A DNA stretch of 64,000 bases, from NCBI RefSeq assembly GCF_900107675.1, contig NZ_FNRI01000004.1, positions 1-64,000 of the forward strand, in the 5' to 3' direction. The stretch's first letter is position 1, and every line of letters begins with the position of its first letter. The stretch is from Alistipes timonensis JC136. GTDB lineage: Bacteria > Bacteroidota > Bacteroidia > Bacteroidales > Rikenellaceae. Positions 42,691-51,024 of this stretch are shown here, piece by piece. The notes beneath the pieces were generated by a model, which did no database searches, was not told the origin of the DNA, and saw only the letters and a list, made by a program, of their open reading frames with translations. The position numbers were made by a program, and so were the translations under genes.

Positions 42691-42727
42691 AAAGTCCTTA
42701 GAAGCTAATAACTTCCGAGGACTTTTT
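42691..42727 (+). terminator. Displaced original tRNA-Cys terminator
   Basis: AAAGTCCT (42691-42698) pairs with AGGACTTT (42718-42725) around an inner GAAG/CTTC, followed by TT-C-TTT. It is oriented for plus-strand transcription although no plus-strand gene now precedes it. It lies 12 bases beyond the distal att copy, where the tRNA-Cys terminator would have been before insertion. It may also serve the DUF362 gene. Confidence 0.6.
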
Positions 42728-42749
42728 CTTTGTCAGGCCCGTGCCGGGA

Positions 42750-43721
42750 TCATCGGAGCGTTATGAGCTCGTACTGCTGCGACCCGAGGCCGATCGTTTC
42801 GCCATGTTCGAGCGTATGGATGCCGTGGCGTGACTCCATGCGTTCGATCAGGTGCACTTTCCCGGGATCGTCCGACGCATAGACCATATCCACACATGCC
42901 TTGTCGAGCGCCACCGGGTCGAGCGACGCCAGGATGCCGATGTCGCCCATTCGGGGGGCCTCCGGATGCGCGTCGCAGTCGCAGTCGACCGAGAGGTTGT
43001 TGGCCACGCTGATATAGAGGATCCTGTCGCCGCAGTGGTCGGCGACGGCTTTGGCGGCCTCGGCCATCGATTCCAGGAAATCGTCCTGCGCCGGGAGGTT
43101 GCCCCACATCTCATTGGCGTTCTTCGTCTTGCCTGCGGAGTGTATCCACGCCTTTCCGGCGGATGAGGCGATGCCGATCGAGATGTTTTTGACGGCACCT
43201 CCGAAGCCGCCCATGGCGTGGCCTTTGAAGTGCGAGAGAACGACCGTGAAATCGTAATTCAGGTAGTTTCTGCCGACGAAATCTTCTTTGAGGTGCTTGC
43301 TGCCCCTGACCGGAAGCGCCGTTTCGCCCTCGGCATCCATGATATCGACTGGGGCGATGGCCGTGAAGCCGTGGTCGGCGGCTGCTTTCAGGTGATCGGC
43401 GGTGCTCGCGTGGCCTCCGCCGTAGGCGGTGTTGCACTCCACGATCGTGCCGTCGACCTTTTTCACCAGCTCGCCGATCAGCGCCGGCTGGAGGAAGTTG
43501 CTGCCGCCCGGTTCCCCGGTCGAGAGTTTGACGGCCACCCGGCCTTTGGCTTCGCGGCCGAGGGCCTCGTAGATTTTGACCAGATTTTGCGGATTGATCT
43601 CCCGGATAAAATAAACCCTGGCCGGGGCCTCCGGCGTGCGGTTCGCACTGTTCGCCTGCCCGCAGGCGGCGGACAACAGCAGGACGGCGCTTGTCGTGAT
43701 TGCTATTCCCAGTTTTTTCAT
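42750..43721 (-). CDS. DUF362-domain lipoprotein
   Basis: 323 residues from the Met at 43721; a frame start 11 codons earlier lies at the predicted transcription start and was rejected. The signal peptide ends in a lipobox (LLSAAC, near residue 20). The DUF362 core is recognisable: GRVAVKLSTGEPGGSNFLQPALIGELVKKV, AAADHGFTAIAPVDIMD, VVLSHFKGHAMGGFGGAVKNISIGI (the conserved HxKGH block) and GILASLDPVALDKACVD. Many DUF362 proteins carry ferredoxin clusters; none is seen here. The biochemical function of this branch is unknown. It stands alone between the element's end and tex. Confidence 0.8.
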   Translation of the reverse strand: MKKLGIAITTSAVLLLSAACGQANSANRTPEAPARVYFIREINPQNLVKIYEALGREAKGRVAVKLSTGEPGGSNFLQPALIGELVKKVDGTIVECNTAYGGGHASTADHLKAAADHGFTAIAPVDIMDAEGETALPVRGSKHLKEDFVGRNYLNYDFTVVLSHFKGHAMGGFGGAVKNISIGIASSAGKAWIHSAGKTKNANEMWGNLPAQDDFLESMAEAAKAVADHCGDRILYISVANNLSVDCDCDAHPEAPRMGDIGILASLDPVALDKACVDMVYASDDPGKVHLIERMESRHGIHTLEHGETIGLGSQQYELITLR

Positions 43722-43758
43722 GGCGGTTCCGATTTTAATTGCCGATTCGTTCACGTTA

Positions 43759-43766
43759 CAAAATTA
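43759..43766 (-). promoter_or_regulatory. Putative -7 box of the DUF362 gene
   Basis: The minus strand reads TAATTTTG. It supports the Met at 43721 as start, with a leader of about 33 bases. Confidence 0.4.
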
Positions 43767-43833
43767 AGTGCGGACAACGGTTCTTTCCTTACCCGTATTA
43801 CCGGGATTGCTACCCCTATTCCGGTTTTCGGGG

Positions 43834-45951
43834 CTAACCGTTCCTGCGCATGGTCAGCGAGATGCGGTTGCGGACGGTGTCGATGCCCGTGACCTTTACC
43901 TCGACGTGCTGGCCCAGGTGCACCACGTCCGCGGGCGATGCGACGTAACGGTCGGCCAACTGCGAGATGTGCACCAGTCCGTCCTGTTTGACACCGATGT
44001 CGACGAAGGCTCCGAAGGCCGTGATGTTCGTCACGATGCCCGGCAGGAGCATTCCTGCGCGCAGGTCGTCGATCGTGTGCACGTTGGGGTCGAACGAGAA
44101 GACCTGTAACTGCTCCCGCGGGTCGAGGCCCTGCTTGTCGAGCGCTTCGAGAATGTCCGTCACGGTCGGCAGCCCCACCTCTCCGCTCACATATCGTTCG
44201 GGCCGGACGGCCTTGCGCAGGGCTTTGTCCGCGAGCAGCTGCTCGACGCTGACGCCCGCATCGGCTGCCATGCGTTCGGCAATGTGGTACGATTCGGGAT
44301 GCACGGCGCTGTTGTCCAGCGGGTTCGTGCCGCCCACGACGCGCAGGAATCCGGCGGCCTGCTCGAAGGCTTTGGCTCCCAGCCGCGGCACCTTGAGCAG
44401 CGCCTTGCGGCTTTTGAAATCCCCGTTCGCGGCGCGGTAGGCCACGATGTTTTCCGCCAGTGCCGGCCCGAGTCCCGAAATGTAGGTCAGGATGTGTTTC
44501 GAGGCGGTGTTGATGTTCACGCCGACCCGGTTGACGCAGCTCTCCACCACCGTGGCCAAACGCGCCTTGAGTTTCGACTGGTCGACGCTGTGCTGGTACT
44601 GTCCGACGCCGATCGACTTGGGGTCGATTTTGACCAGCTCAGAAAGGGGGTCGATCAGGCGGCGTCCGATGCTCACGGCTCCGCGCACCGTCACGTCGTA
44701 GTCGGGGAATTCCTCGCGGGCCGCGGCCGACGCCGAGTAGACCGATGCGCCGTCTTCGCTCACCATGAAGACCTCGACACCCTCCAATCCCAGCCCGCGA
44801 ACCAGTTGTTCGGTCTCGCGGCCTGCCGTGCCGTCGCCGATGGCGAATGCCTCGGCTTTGTACTTCGCGGCCAGCGCCCGGAGGGTCTCGGCGGCCTCGG
44901 CATAGTGGTTTTGCGGAGGATGCGGATAGATGGTCGTGTTGTGGAGCAGGCTTCCCTGCGAATCGAGCGCCACGACCTTGCACCCCGTGCGGAATCCGGG
45001 ATCGAGGGCGATCACGCGCTTCTGGCCCAGCGGCGATGAAAGCAACAACTGCCGCAGGTTCTCGGCGAAGACCCGGATTGCCTCGTCGTCGGCCTTCTCC
45101 TTGGCCGCCGCCAGCTGTTCGGTCTCGATCGAGGGACGCATCAGGCGTTTGAACGAATCCGCGGCTGCCGCCTCCATCCAGGTGCGTGTCGTCGAACCGG
45201 GGCGAATGAACCGGCGGCATAGCCCCTCGATGCAGCGGTCGGCGTCGACGTCGACCGTGATCTTCAGAATGCCTTCGTCGGCTCCGCGGCGCATGGCCAG
45301 GAAACGGTGTGACGAGATGTTGCGCAGCGGTGTCGCGGCGTCGAAATAATCGGAGTATTTGGCTCCCTCGGCCTCCTTGCCTTTCACGAGTTTCGTGTGC
45401 ACGACCCCTTCGCGGGCGAAGGTGCGGCGCAGGCCGTTGCGGGCCTGTTCATCCTCCGAAATGCGTTCGGCGATGATGTCGCACGCTCCGGCGAGGGCCT
45501 CCTCGGGCGTCGGCACTTCGGCCGAGATATAACGCCGGGCCTGCTGCGCCGCGTCGCGGGCCTGCTGGGCCATGATGAGGTCGGCCAGCGGCTCCAATCC
45601 CCGCTCGCGGGCTACCGTGGCGCGGGTTCGGCGCTTGGGCTTGTAAGGGAGATAGAGGTCTTCCAGCTCCACCGAATCCCAGCACCCCTCGATGCGCCGA
45701 CGGAGCTCCGGAGTCAGTTTTCCCTGTTCCTCGATGGTTGAGAGTACGGTTTGACGACGGGCTTCGAGCTCGGTGAGACGTTCCAACAGCTCTTTGACGG
45801 CGCCTACCTGCAGTTCGTCGAGCGAACCGGTCGCCTCCTTGCGGTAGCGGCTGATGAAGGGAATCGTCGCGCCGTCGCGCAGCAGGCGTACGGTGCCCTG
45901 CACTTGCGGCAGGGTGATCTGGAGTCGTCGGGAGATGATTTGTTCGATCAT
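43834..45951 (-). CDS. tex: Tex family RNA-binding transcription accessory protein
   Basis: 705 residues from ATG 45951 (MIEQIISRRL...); 15 further in-frame codons upstream overlap the promoter. Tex architecture is complete: the N-terminal helical region (TVRLLRDGATIPFISRYRKEATGSLDE), a YqgF/RNase-H-like domain (KRVIALDPGFRTGCKVVALD), helix-hairpin-helix (ILTYISGLGPALAENIVAYR) and a C-terminal S1 domain (GMLLPGIVTNITAFGAFVDIGVKQDGLVHIS, about 625-700). It binds nucleic acid and affects transcription of some genes. Its promoter overlaps a 74-bp tandem repeat. Confidence 0.95.
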   Translation of the reverse strand: MIEQIISRRLQITLPQVQGTVRLLRDGATIPFISRYRKEATGSLDELQVGAVKELLERLTELEARRQTVLSTIEEQGKLTPELRRRIEGCWDSVELEDLYLPYKPKRRTRATVARERGLEPLADLIMAQQARDAAQQARRYISAEVPTPEEALAGACDIIAERISEDEQARNGLRRTFAREGVVHTKLVKGKEAEGAKYSDYFDAATPLRNISSHRFLAMRRGADEGILKITVDVDADRCIEGLCRRFIRPGSTTRTWMEAAAADSFKRLMRPSIETEQLAAAKEKADDEAIRVFAENLRQLLLSSPLGQKRVIALDPGFRTGCKVVALDSQGSLLHNTTIYPHPPQNHYAEAAETLRALAAKYKAEAFAIGDGTAGRETEQLVRGLGLEGVEVFMVSEDGASVYSASAAAREEFPDYDVTVRGAVSIGRRLIDPLSELVKIDPKSIGVGQYQHSVDQSKLKARLATVVESCVNRVGVNINTASKHILTYISGLGPALAENIVAYRAANGDFKSRKALLKVPRLGAKAFEQAAGFLRVVGGTNPLDNSAVHPESYHIAERMAADAGVSVEQLLADKALRKAVRPERYVSGEVGLPTVTDILEALDKQGLDPREQLQVFSFDPNVHTIDDLRAGMLLPGIVTNITAFGAFVDIGVKQDGLVHISQLADRYVASPADVVHLGQHVEVKVTGIDTVRNRISLTMRRNG

Positions 45952-45970
45952 GTTCGGAAATCTTTGGATA

Positions 45971-46002
45971 CAAAGATAGTGCAAGGTGAGCGGCAAACCA
46001 AA
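45971..46002 (-). promoter_or_regulatory. Promoter of tex
   Basis: Minus strand: -33 TTTG (46002-45999), 20-base spacer, -7 TATCTTTG (45978-45971), 19 bases before the ATG. The -33 box is the first part of the tandem repeat, so each further copy repeats it. Confidence 0.7.
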
Positions 46003-46224
46003 CTTGTTTGAGTTTGTCCGAACCGCCGCCTATCTAAGGCGCAGCCAAAGTAGTGCAAGGTGAGCGGCAAACCAAACTTGTTTGAGTTTGTCCGAACCGC
46101 CGCCTGTCTAAGGCGCAGCCAAAGTAGTGCAAGGTGAGCGGCAAACCAAACTTGTTTGGGTTTGTCCGAACCGCCGCCTGTCTAAGGCGCAGCCAAAGTA
46201 GCGCAAGGTGCGCGGCAAACCAAA
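45978..46224. repeat. 74-bp tandem repeat, 3.3 copies
   Basis: Units at 45978-46051, 46052-46125 and 46126-46199, with a partial fourth to 46224, differing at only a few bases. Each contains CAAAC-TT-GTTTG and GGCGCAGCC. It fills most of the 325-base gap between tex and the isomerase gene; the rest (46225-46276) shows only a GCCGGATATT inverted repeat with AATATCCGGC. The sequence resembles dispersed intergenic repeats known from Bacteroides genomes; that likeness is from memory. Confidence 0.95.
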
Positions 46225-46276
46225 ATATCCGGCAACCCGCAAGGGCAGCCGGATATTATTGATATAACCGAATCGG

Positions 46277-47182
46277 TTATTTTTGGTATGATGCTTTTAC
46301 GAAAGGCGCTTCCCGGAGGTATTCGATACATTCGCGGACGCTGCGGACGATGTCGTTGTAGCTCGATCCTTCGATCTCAACGATGATGTTCTCGACGCCG
46401 GCGGTTGCAGCATTTGCGAAGATGGCGTCGAATCCCACCATCCCGCTCTGGCCGATCTCACGGCGGTCTTTGATATGCAGCAGCCTGAACCGCCCCGGAT
46501 ACTTTTTGAAATAGTCCACCGGGCTGGCTTTTCCCATCACGGTCCAGTAGACGTCCATTTCGAAGAATACCTTTTCGGGATCGGTGTTCTCGAGCATGTA
46601 GTCGAGCATCACCTTGTCCTCGATCTTCTCGAATTCGCGCGAGTGGTTGTGGTAGCCGAATTTCATTCCGGCGGCCTTGCAGCGGGCTCCGACCTCGTTG
46701 AAATAGCGGCAGTAGGTCGCCAGCTCTTCGAGCGTCGAAATCTTCCGCATCGACGGGACGACGATGTACTCCGCTCCGGCGGCCTTATGCGCCGCGATGC
46801 ACTCGTCCCACCATGCGAGGGCCTTCGAGAAGTCGCCTGCGGCCAGCTCCTCGTCCGAAAGATTGATCGTGCAGTGCGTGGAGAGCACCTTCATGCCGGC
46901 CTCCTCCACGTCCTTGCGGAACTGTTCGGGGGTCTGGCCGTAGATTTTGCCCTCCTTGTAGCTGGCCGCCTCCACCGAGGTGTAGCCCATGTCGGCGAGC
47001 TGTTTCAGCACGGGTTTGTAGTCTTCCTGATTGTTGCCGAAGGCCCCGATCAGGCTCCGTACGGAGTAGAGCTGGATGCCGACCTCCTTTTTCGGCGCCT
47101 TCTCCGCCCCGGCGGAGCATCCGCCGAGGAGCACCGCCAGGGTGAGAAGTGCGCAAACCGTTGTCAGAAAACGGGTCTTCAC
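46277..47182 (-). CDS. Sugar phosphate isomerase/epimerase-like lipoprotein
   Basis: 301 residues. The lipobox LLGGC gives Cys22. The TIM-barrel family blocks are VGIQLYSVRSLIG, GYTSVEAASYKEG, VLSTHCTINLSDEEL, YIVVPSMRK, KFGYHNHSREFEK, VFFEMDVYWTVMG, FRLLHIKDRR and IIVEIEGSS; the last four supply the Glu/His/Asp metal ligands. It is the final gene of a five-gene operon with two Gfo/Idh oxidoreductases and a DUF1080 hydrolase. In related Bacteroides loci such proteins act on 3-keto sugars; that role is inferred here. Confidence 0.85.
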   Translation of the reverse strand: MKTRFLTTVCALLTLAVLLGGCSAGAEKAPKKEVGIQLYSVRSLIGAFGNNQEDYKPVLKQLADMGYTSVEAASYKEGKIYGQTPEQFRKDVEEAGMKVLSTHCTINLSDEELAAGDFSKALAWWDECIAAHKAAGAEYIVVPSMRKISTLEELATYCRYFNEVGARCKAAGMKFGYHNHSREFEKIEDKVMLDYMLENTDPEKVFFEMDVYWTVMGKASPVDYFKKYPGRFRLLHIKDRREIGQSGMVGFDAIFANAATAGVENIIVEIEGSSYNDIVRSVRECIEYLREAPFVKASYQK

Positions 47183-47194
47183 GGTTGCGGGAGA

Positions 47195-48073
47195 TTAGTC
47201 GAGGACTTTGATGCGGATGTTGCGGAACCAAACGTCGTCGCCGTGGTCCTGGAGCCCGATGTAACCTTCGTGGTTCTCACCGCCGCAGTTGTTCAGCAGT
47301 TCGAACGCGAGGGGCCATTTCTCGGGGCTGAACTTGCTGTTCTCGAGCATCTCGGTCCACTGGGGCGTCCAGAGGTGGTATTCCAGGACGTTCTTGTCGT
47401 TCTGTCCGTGTACGACCGTGCCTTTGTAAACCATAATCTTGGCCTTGTTCCACTCGCCGAAAGGCTTTTGATTCTGCGGAACGGCCGGGATCATGTCGTA
47501 GAGCGATGCCGACTGGCGGTTTCCGTCGACGCCCAGTTTGGCGTCGGGATGGTTCGCGTTGTCGAGCACCTGGTACTCGGGGCACGAGATGTAGATCGGC
47601 TCGTATTTGGTCTTGCCGTCCTTCTGGGTCGTAACCTCCTGGGCCAGGTAGAAAATACCCGAGTTGCCGCCCTTCGAGACTTTCCACTCCATTTCCAGCT
47701 CGAAGTTTTTGAACTTCTTGGCGAAGATCAGGTCGCCGCCCTCGCCCGTCTGGGCCTCGCCGCCGCCCGAGCCGTTGAATTTGATGGCGCCGTTGTCGAT
47801 GGTCCAGCGCGAAGGCACGGCGTCCTTGCCGTAACCGCGCCAGCCGTTGAAGGTCTTGCCGTCGAAGATCACGTAATAGCCGTCCTTGTCCTTGGGGAAC
47901 GACGCGAGGTCCACCTGCGCGTTGTCGACGACGGTGTATTCGGGAACGGTTTTCTTTGCCGTTTGGGCGTCTGCCGTTTCAGCGGTCTTGGCGGTTTTGC
48001 CGCCGGGGCCTCCGCATGAAACCAGCGATGCGGTCAATGCCGCGCATGCCGAGAATAAAAGAGTCTTTTTCAT
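47195..48073 (-). CDS. DUF1080 family 3-keto-disaccharide hydrolase, lipoprotein
   Basis: 292 residues. Signal peptide with lipobox (LVSCGG, Cys20), a linker, then the DUF1080 jelly roll: GYYVIFDGKTFNGWRGYG, WTIDNGAIKFNG, GGDLIFAKKFKNFELEMEWKVSKGGNSGIFYLAQE, EYQVLDNANHPDAKLGVDGNRQSASLYDM, WNKAKIMVYKGTVVHGQNDKNVLEY and a final HEGYIGLQDHGDDVWFRNIRIKVLD. Proteins of this family cleave glycosidic bonds of 3-oxidised sugars by elimination. It follows the Tat-exported oxidoreductase after 37 bases and precedes the isomerase after 12. Confidence 0.9.
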   Translation of the reverse strand: MKKTLLFSACAALTASLVSCGGPGGKTAKTAETADAQTAKKTVPEYTVVDNAQVDLASFPKDKDGYYVIFDGKTFNGWRGYGKDAVPSRWTIDNGAIKFNGSGGGEAQTGEGGDLIFAKKFKNFELEMEWKVSKGGNSGIFYLAQEVTTQKDGKTKYEPIYISCPEYQVLDNANHPDAKLGVDGNRQSASLYDMIPAVPQNQKPFGEWNKAKIMVYKGTVVHGQNDKNVLEYHLWTPQWTEMLENSKFSPEKWPLAFELLNNCGGENHEGYIGLQDHGDDVWFRNIRIKVLD

Positions 48074-48110
48074 ATTCGTAAGTTTTTAGGTTTTGTTAAA
48101 CGGGTTTTGT

Positions 48111-49586
48111 TCAGAGCGGCATGGCCGGGAGCTCCCAGCCTTCGCGGTAGGTGTGGCGGATCAACTCCTGCGCGAACTGCTGTGCGTTCACGGGATCGGT
48201 CCAGGTCTTGTCGAAGGTCGGGTGTCCGTCTTTGATGTGGAATCCGTCTTTGATGACCGTCTTAATCATGGCGTCGTCGGGAATGTTGGTGAAGCGCATG
48301 TTCTCACCGTCCCAATGCAACTCCTGGTTGAGGCCCTGCAGGCGGACGGCCAATACGCCCATCACGACCATTTCGTTGAACGGTCCGGCCTCGGAGAAGT
48401 CCGATGCGGACAGGATGCGGTCGTCGGCATCCTCCTTGCAGGCGCGCACCCAGTCCATCTGGTGCGACTCGGTGATCTCGCGCAGCACCTTCGGGGCGTC
48501 GGGCACGCGGCCCGAAACCAGGTAGGGATCGCGGCCGTAGCATCCGCAGATCAGCGTATCCTTCGTGCCGTAGAAGATGGCGCCGCCGCCGCTCATGTTG
48601 AGGTCCTTGCCTGCGGGCAGTCCTTCGGGACGCTCGGGCATCAGTCCTCCGTCGTACCAGTGCACCTCGACCTCGGGCATGGCCACTTTGGGCATGTTGT
48701 CGCGGGCCGGGAATACGAACTTCACGCGCTGGGCCGTCGGGGCCGACTCGTTCAGGAGCAGCGTCGAACTGCCCTGCACCTTGGTGGGATAGCCCAGCTT
48801 CAATCCTTTGAACACGGGATGGAGAATGTGGCAGGCCATGTCGCCCAGCGCCCCGGTTCCGAAATCCCACCATCCGCGGAAGTTCCAGGGGGTGTAGGCC
48901 GCATTGTACGGACGCCAGGGAGCCGGACCGATGAAGGCGTCCCAGTTCATCGTCTTGGGAACGCGCATGTCCTCTTCGGGACGGGCGAGTCCCTGGGGCC
49001 AGATGGGACGGTCGGTGAAGGTGTCCACACGGCGCACCTCGCCGATCTCACCGTTCCAGATCCATTCGCAGACCTTGCGGACACCCTCGCCCGAGGCGCC
49101 CTGGTTGCCCATCTGGGTGGCTACCTTGTGCTTGGCGGCGAGTTTGGTGAGCAGCCGGGACTCGTAGACGGTATGGGTCAGGGGCTTCTCGACGTAAACG
49201 TGCTTGCCGGCGGCGATTGCTTCGGCGGCGATGATGGCGTGCGTGTGGTCGGCCGTGGCTACCATCACGGCATCGGCCGATTTGAGCAGCTCCTTGTACA
49301 TCTTGCGGTAGTCGTTATACTTCTTGGCCGCGGGATAACGCTGGAAAACGTGGTCGGCATATTTCCAGTCCACGTCGCACAGTCCGATGATATTCTGGCT
49401 CTCGAGGCCTTTCAGCACCGAGGCGCCGCGTCCGCCGACGCCGACGCCCAGGATATTGAGTTTGTCGCTGGGTGCCGGTGCATGTCCGAAATTCTTTCCC
49501 AGGACCGTGCCCGGCACGATCGCCAGCCCGAGGGCCGCTGTGGCTCCTGTTTTCAGGAACGCTCTTCTCGACATTTTGTTTGCCAT
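48111..49586 (-). CDS. Gfo/Idh/MocA oxidoreductase with Tat signal
   Basis: 491 residues (Met5 is an alternative start). The N terminus is a twin-arginine signal, SRRAFLKTGATAALGLAIVPG, so the folded protein is exported with its cofactor. The NAD(P)-binding Rossmann fold follows (LNILGVGVGGRGASVLKGL, about 43-61), with KHVYVEKPLTHTVYESRLL, the EKP motif of the family, and a C-terminal alpha/beta domain (PAPWRPYNAAYTPWNFRGWWDFGTGALGDMACH). In related loci, such enzymes oxidise the sugar 3-hydroxyl. It lies 34 bases after tatA and 37 before the DUF1080 gene. Confidence 0.93.
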   Translation of the reverse strand: MANKMSRRAFLKTGATAALGLAIVPGTVLGKNFGHAPAPSDKLNILGVGVGGRGASVLKGLESQNIIGLCDVDWKYADHVFQRYPAAKKYNDYRKMYKELLKSADAVMVATADHTHAIIAAEAIAAGKHVYVEKPLTHTVYESRLLTKLAAKHKVATQMGNQGASGEGVRKVCEWIWNGEIGEVRRVDTFTDRPIWPQGLARPEEDMRVPKTMNWDAFIGPAPWRPYNAAYTPWNFRGWWDFGTGALGDMACHILHPVFKGLKLGYPTKVQGSSTLLLNESAPTAQRVKFVFPARDNMPKVAMPEVEVHWYDGGLMPERPEGLPAGKDLNMSGGGAIFYGTKDTLICGCYGRDPYLVSGRVPDAPKVLREITESHQMDWVRACKEDADDRILSASDFSEAGPFNEMVVMGVLAVRLQGLNQELHWDGENMRFTNIPDDAMIKTVIKDGFHIKDGHPTFDKTWTDPVNAQQFAQELIRHTYREGWELPAMPL

Positions 49587-49620
49587 CGTTTTGGAGGTTT
49601 AAGTTGGTTTGTAGTGGTGG

Positions 49621-49785
49621 TTATTTGATGTTTTTTTCGATACTGTCGATCTCGTCTTTGAAAACCTTGTAACCTTTGCCGAGACCCTTCATCAGTTCGG
49701 GTATTTTCGTGCCGCCGAAGAGCAGCAGCACGACCAGGGCGATGACGACGATCTGTCCTACGCCGATAAATAGCAGATGGTTCAT
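49621..49785 (-). CDS. tatA: Sec-independent translocase protein TatA
   Basis: 54 residues (MNHLLFIGVGQIVVIALVVL...): one N-terminal membrane helix, the FGGTKIPELMKGLGKGYKVF hinge and amphipathic helix typical of TatA/E, and a short acidic tail. TatA oligomerises to pass folded proteins across the inner membrane. It sits between the two oxidoreductase genes, directly ahead of the one that bears a Tat signal, so transporter part and cargo are co-transcribed. No tatC is in the window. Confidence 0.92.
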   Translation of the reverse strand: MNHLLFIGVGQIVVIALVVLLLFGGTKIPELMKGLGKGYKVFKDEIDSIEKNIK

Positions 49786-49816
49786 AGTTCGGGTGTTTTA
49801 GGGGTTTTTGAGTTTG

Positions 49817-50890
49817 TCATACGTGTTTGCGCAAGAGACCGTAGCCGTTCTTCATCGTGCGGCGGCGTTCGCGGATCTGCTGCAGGGTCTCCAGTTCGCC
49901 GATGGCCGGGAGGTCGTGCCCGCGGGCATCCTGCAGGAAGCGCCAGGCGTACTCCGAGGCGATCGCTGCGTCGCGGAACGTCGGCAGCGTTTCGCTGCGC
50001 GCTCCGGTCTCGATCTGCTCTGCGAAGAGCTTGCACAGGGTGTCGATGTTCTTGCCGCCGTAGGGCTGGATAAGGCGGTGGGTCTGCGTCACACCGTGCA
50101 GTTCGACGATCGCCGTTTTGAAGTCGTGGGTCATGCGGGCGATGCCCTTCGTGCCGATGATGTCGACATAGGCGTTGTGGGTCTGGGTCTGGGCCAGTTG
50201 TCCGTAGACATGCCCCTGGGTGATGTCGAACACGATGCCGTTTTCGAACGTGCCGTGACACTGGAGCCACCAAGGGTCCTTGTAGTTCCACATGCGTATG
50301 GCCTGTGCGTTCCAGGTTTTGAATTTGGAACCGGCGTACCAGCGCGCGATGTCCACGTAATGCATGCCGCAGTCGTGGAACGAAGGCCCTTCATACTCGT
50401 GCCCTTCGCCCGGAGCGAGCCCGGGCGTCATGTGGCAGACGCGCACGATGGCCAGTTCGCCGATCTCGCCCTGAGCGATGAAATCCTTGATCGTATTGTG
50501 GTACCAGGAGTTGCGCAGATAGAGGTTCACCGTCGAGAAGAGCGGTGTGCTTTCGGCCATCTCCACGGCTTTCCATTCGTTTTCGACACTGTCGGAGATG
50601 GGTTTTTCGGCAATGACGTGTTTGCCCGCCGCAAAAGCCTTTTCGATCTGTGTTTTGCGCGAGTCTGCCAGGGCGAAGAGTCCTACGACCTGAACCGTGG
50701 GATCGTCGAAAATGAGCTGCTCGTCGGCAACGATCCGTGCCTCCGGAGCGAGTTTATGCGCCAGGTCGCGGGATTCGGCGCAAATGTCGCAGATGTAGGC
50801 GACCTCCCACTTTCCGCTTTTGCGGAGCTCCTCGAGATAGAAGCCGCCCATGCGGCCGAAGCCGATCAAACCGATTCTGATGGGGTTCAT
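49817..50890 (-). CDS. Gfo/Idh/MocA family oxidoreductase, cytoplasmic-type
   Basis: 357 residues without a signal peptide. The N terminus is a Rossmann fold, IRIGLIGFGRMGGFYLEEL (about 4-22); the family EKP is at GKHVIAEKPISDSVENEW, and the C-terminal domain includes GPSFHDCGMHYVDIARWYAGS with the conserved D-x-x-x-H of the dehydrogenase site. First gene of the operon oxidoreductase-tatA-oxidoreductase-DUF1080-isomerase. It may reduce the 3-keto sugar released by the hydrolase or oxidise the incoming glycoside. The direction is not visible from sequence. Confidence 0.92.
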   Translation of the reverse strand: MNPIRIGLIGFGRMGGFYLEELRKSGKWEVAYICDICAESRDLAHKLAPEARIVADEQLIFDDPTVQVVGLFALADSRKTQIEKAFAAGKHVIAEKPISDSVENEWKAVEMAESTPLFSTVNLYLRNSWYHNTIKDFIAQGEIGELAIVRVCHMTPGLAPGEGHEYEGPSFHDCGMHYVDIARWYAGSKFKTWNAQAIRMWNYKDPWWLQCHGTFENGIVFDITQGHVYGQLAQTQTHNAYVDIIGTKGIARMTHDFKTAIVELHGVTQTHRLIQPYGGKNIDTLCKLFAEQIETGARSETLPTFRDAAIASEYAWRFLQDARGHDLPAIGELETLQQIRERRRTMKNGYGLLRKHV

Positions 50891-50981
50891 TATTTATAGT
50901 TGGTAAAGGTTGGTTAAGCCGGTTCAACTTTACAACGGCTGCATTCCGGAGTCTATGCTCCGGGATTTGCAGTCTGTCTTA

Positions 50982-50989
50982 CAAAAATA
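50982..50989 (-). promoter_or_regulatory. Putative -7 box of the oxidoreductase operon
   Basis: The minus strand reads TATTTTTG, 92 bases before the ATG. The -33 position has TTTTC, an imperfect match that would suit an activated promoter. Confidence 0.5.
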
Positions 50990-51024
50990 ACCCTAATCGG
51001 TGTAGGTCCGGAAAACTATACCTG

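Noticed and set aside
45978..46224. Possible CRISPR array
   Set aside because: The 74-bp units abut directly with no variable spacers, and no cas genes are near.
49783..49816. Frameshift between the two Gfo/Idh genes
   Set aside because: The two proteins are complete and different; the gap between them holds an intact tatA.
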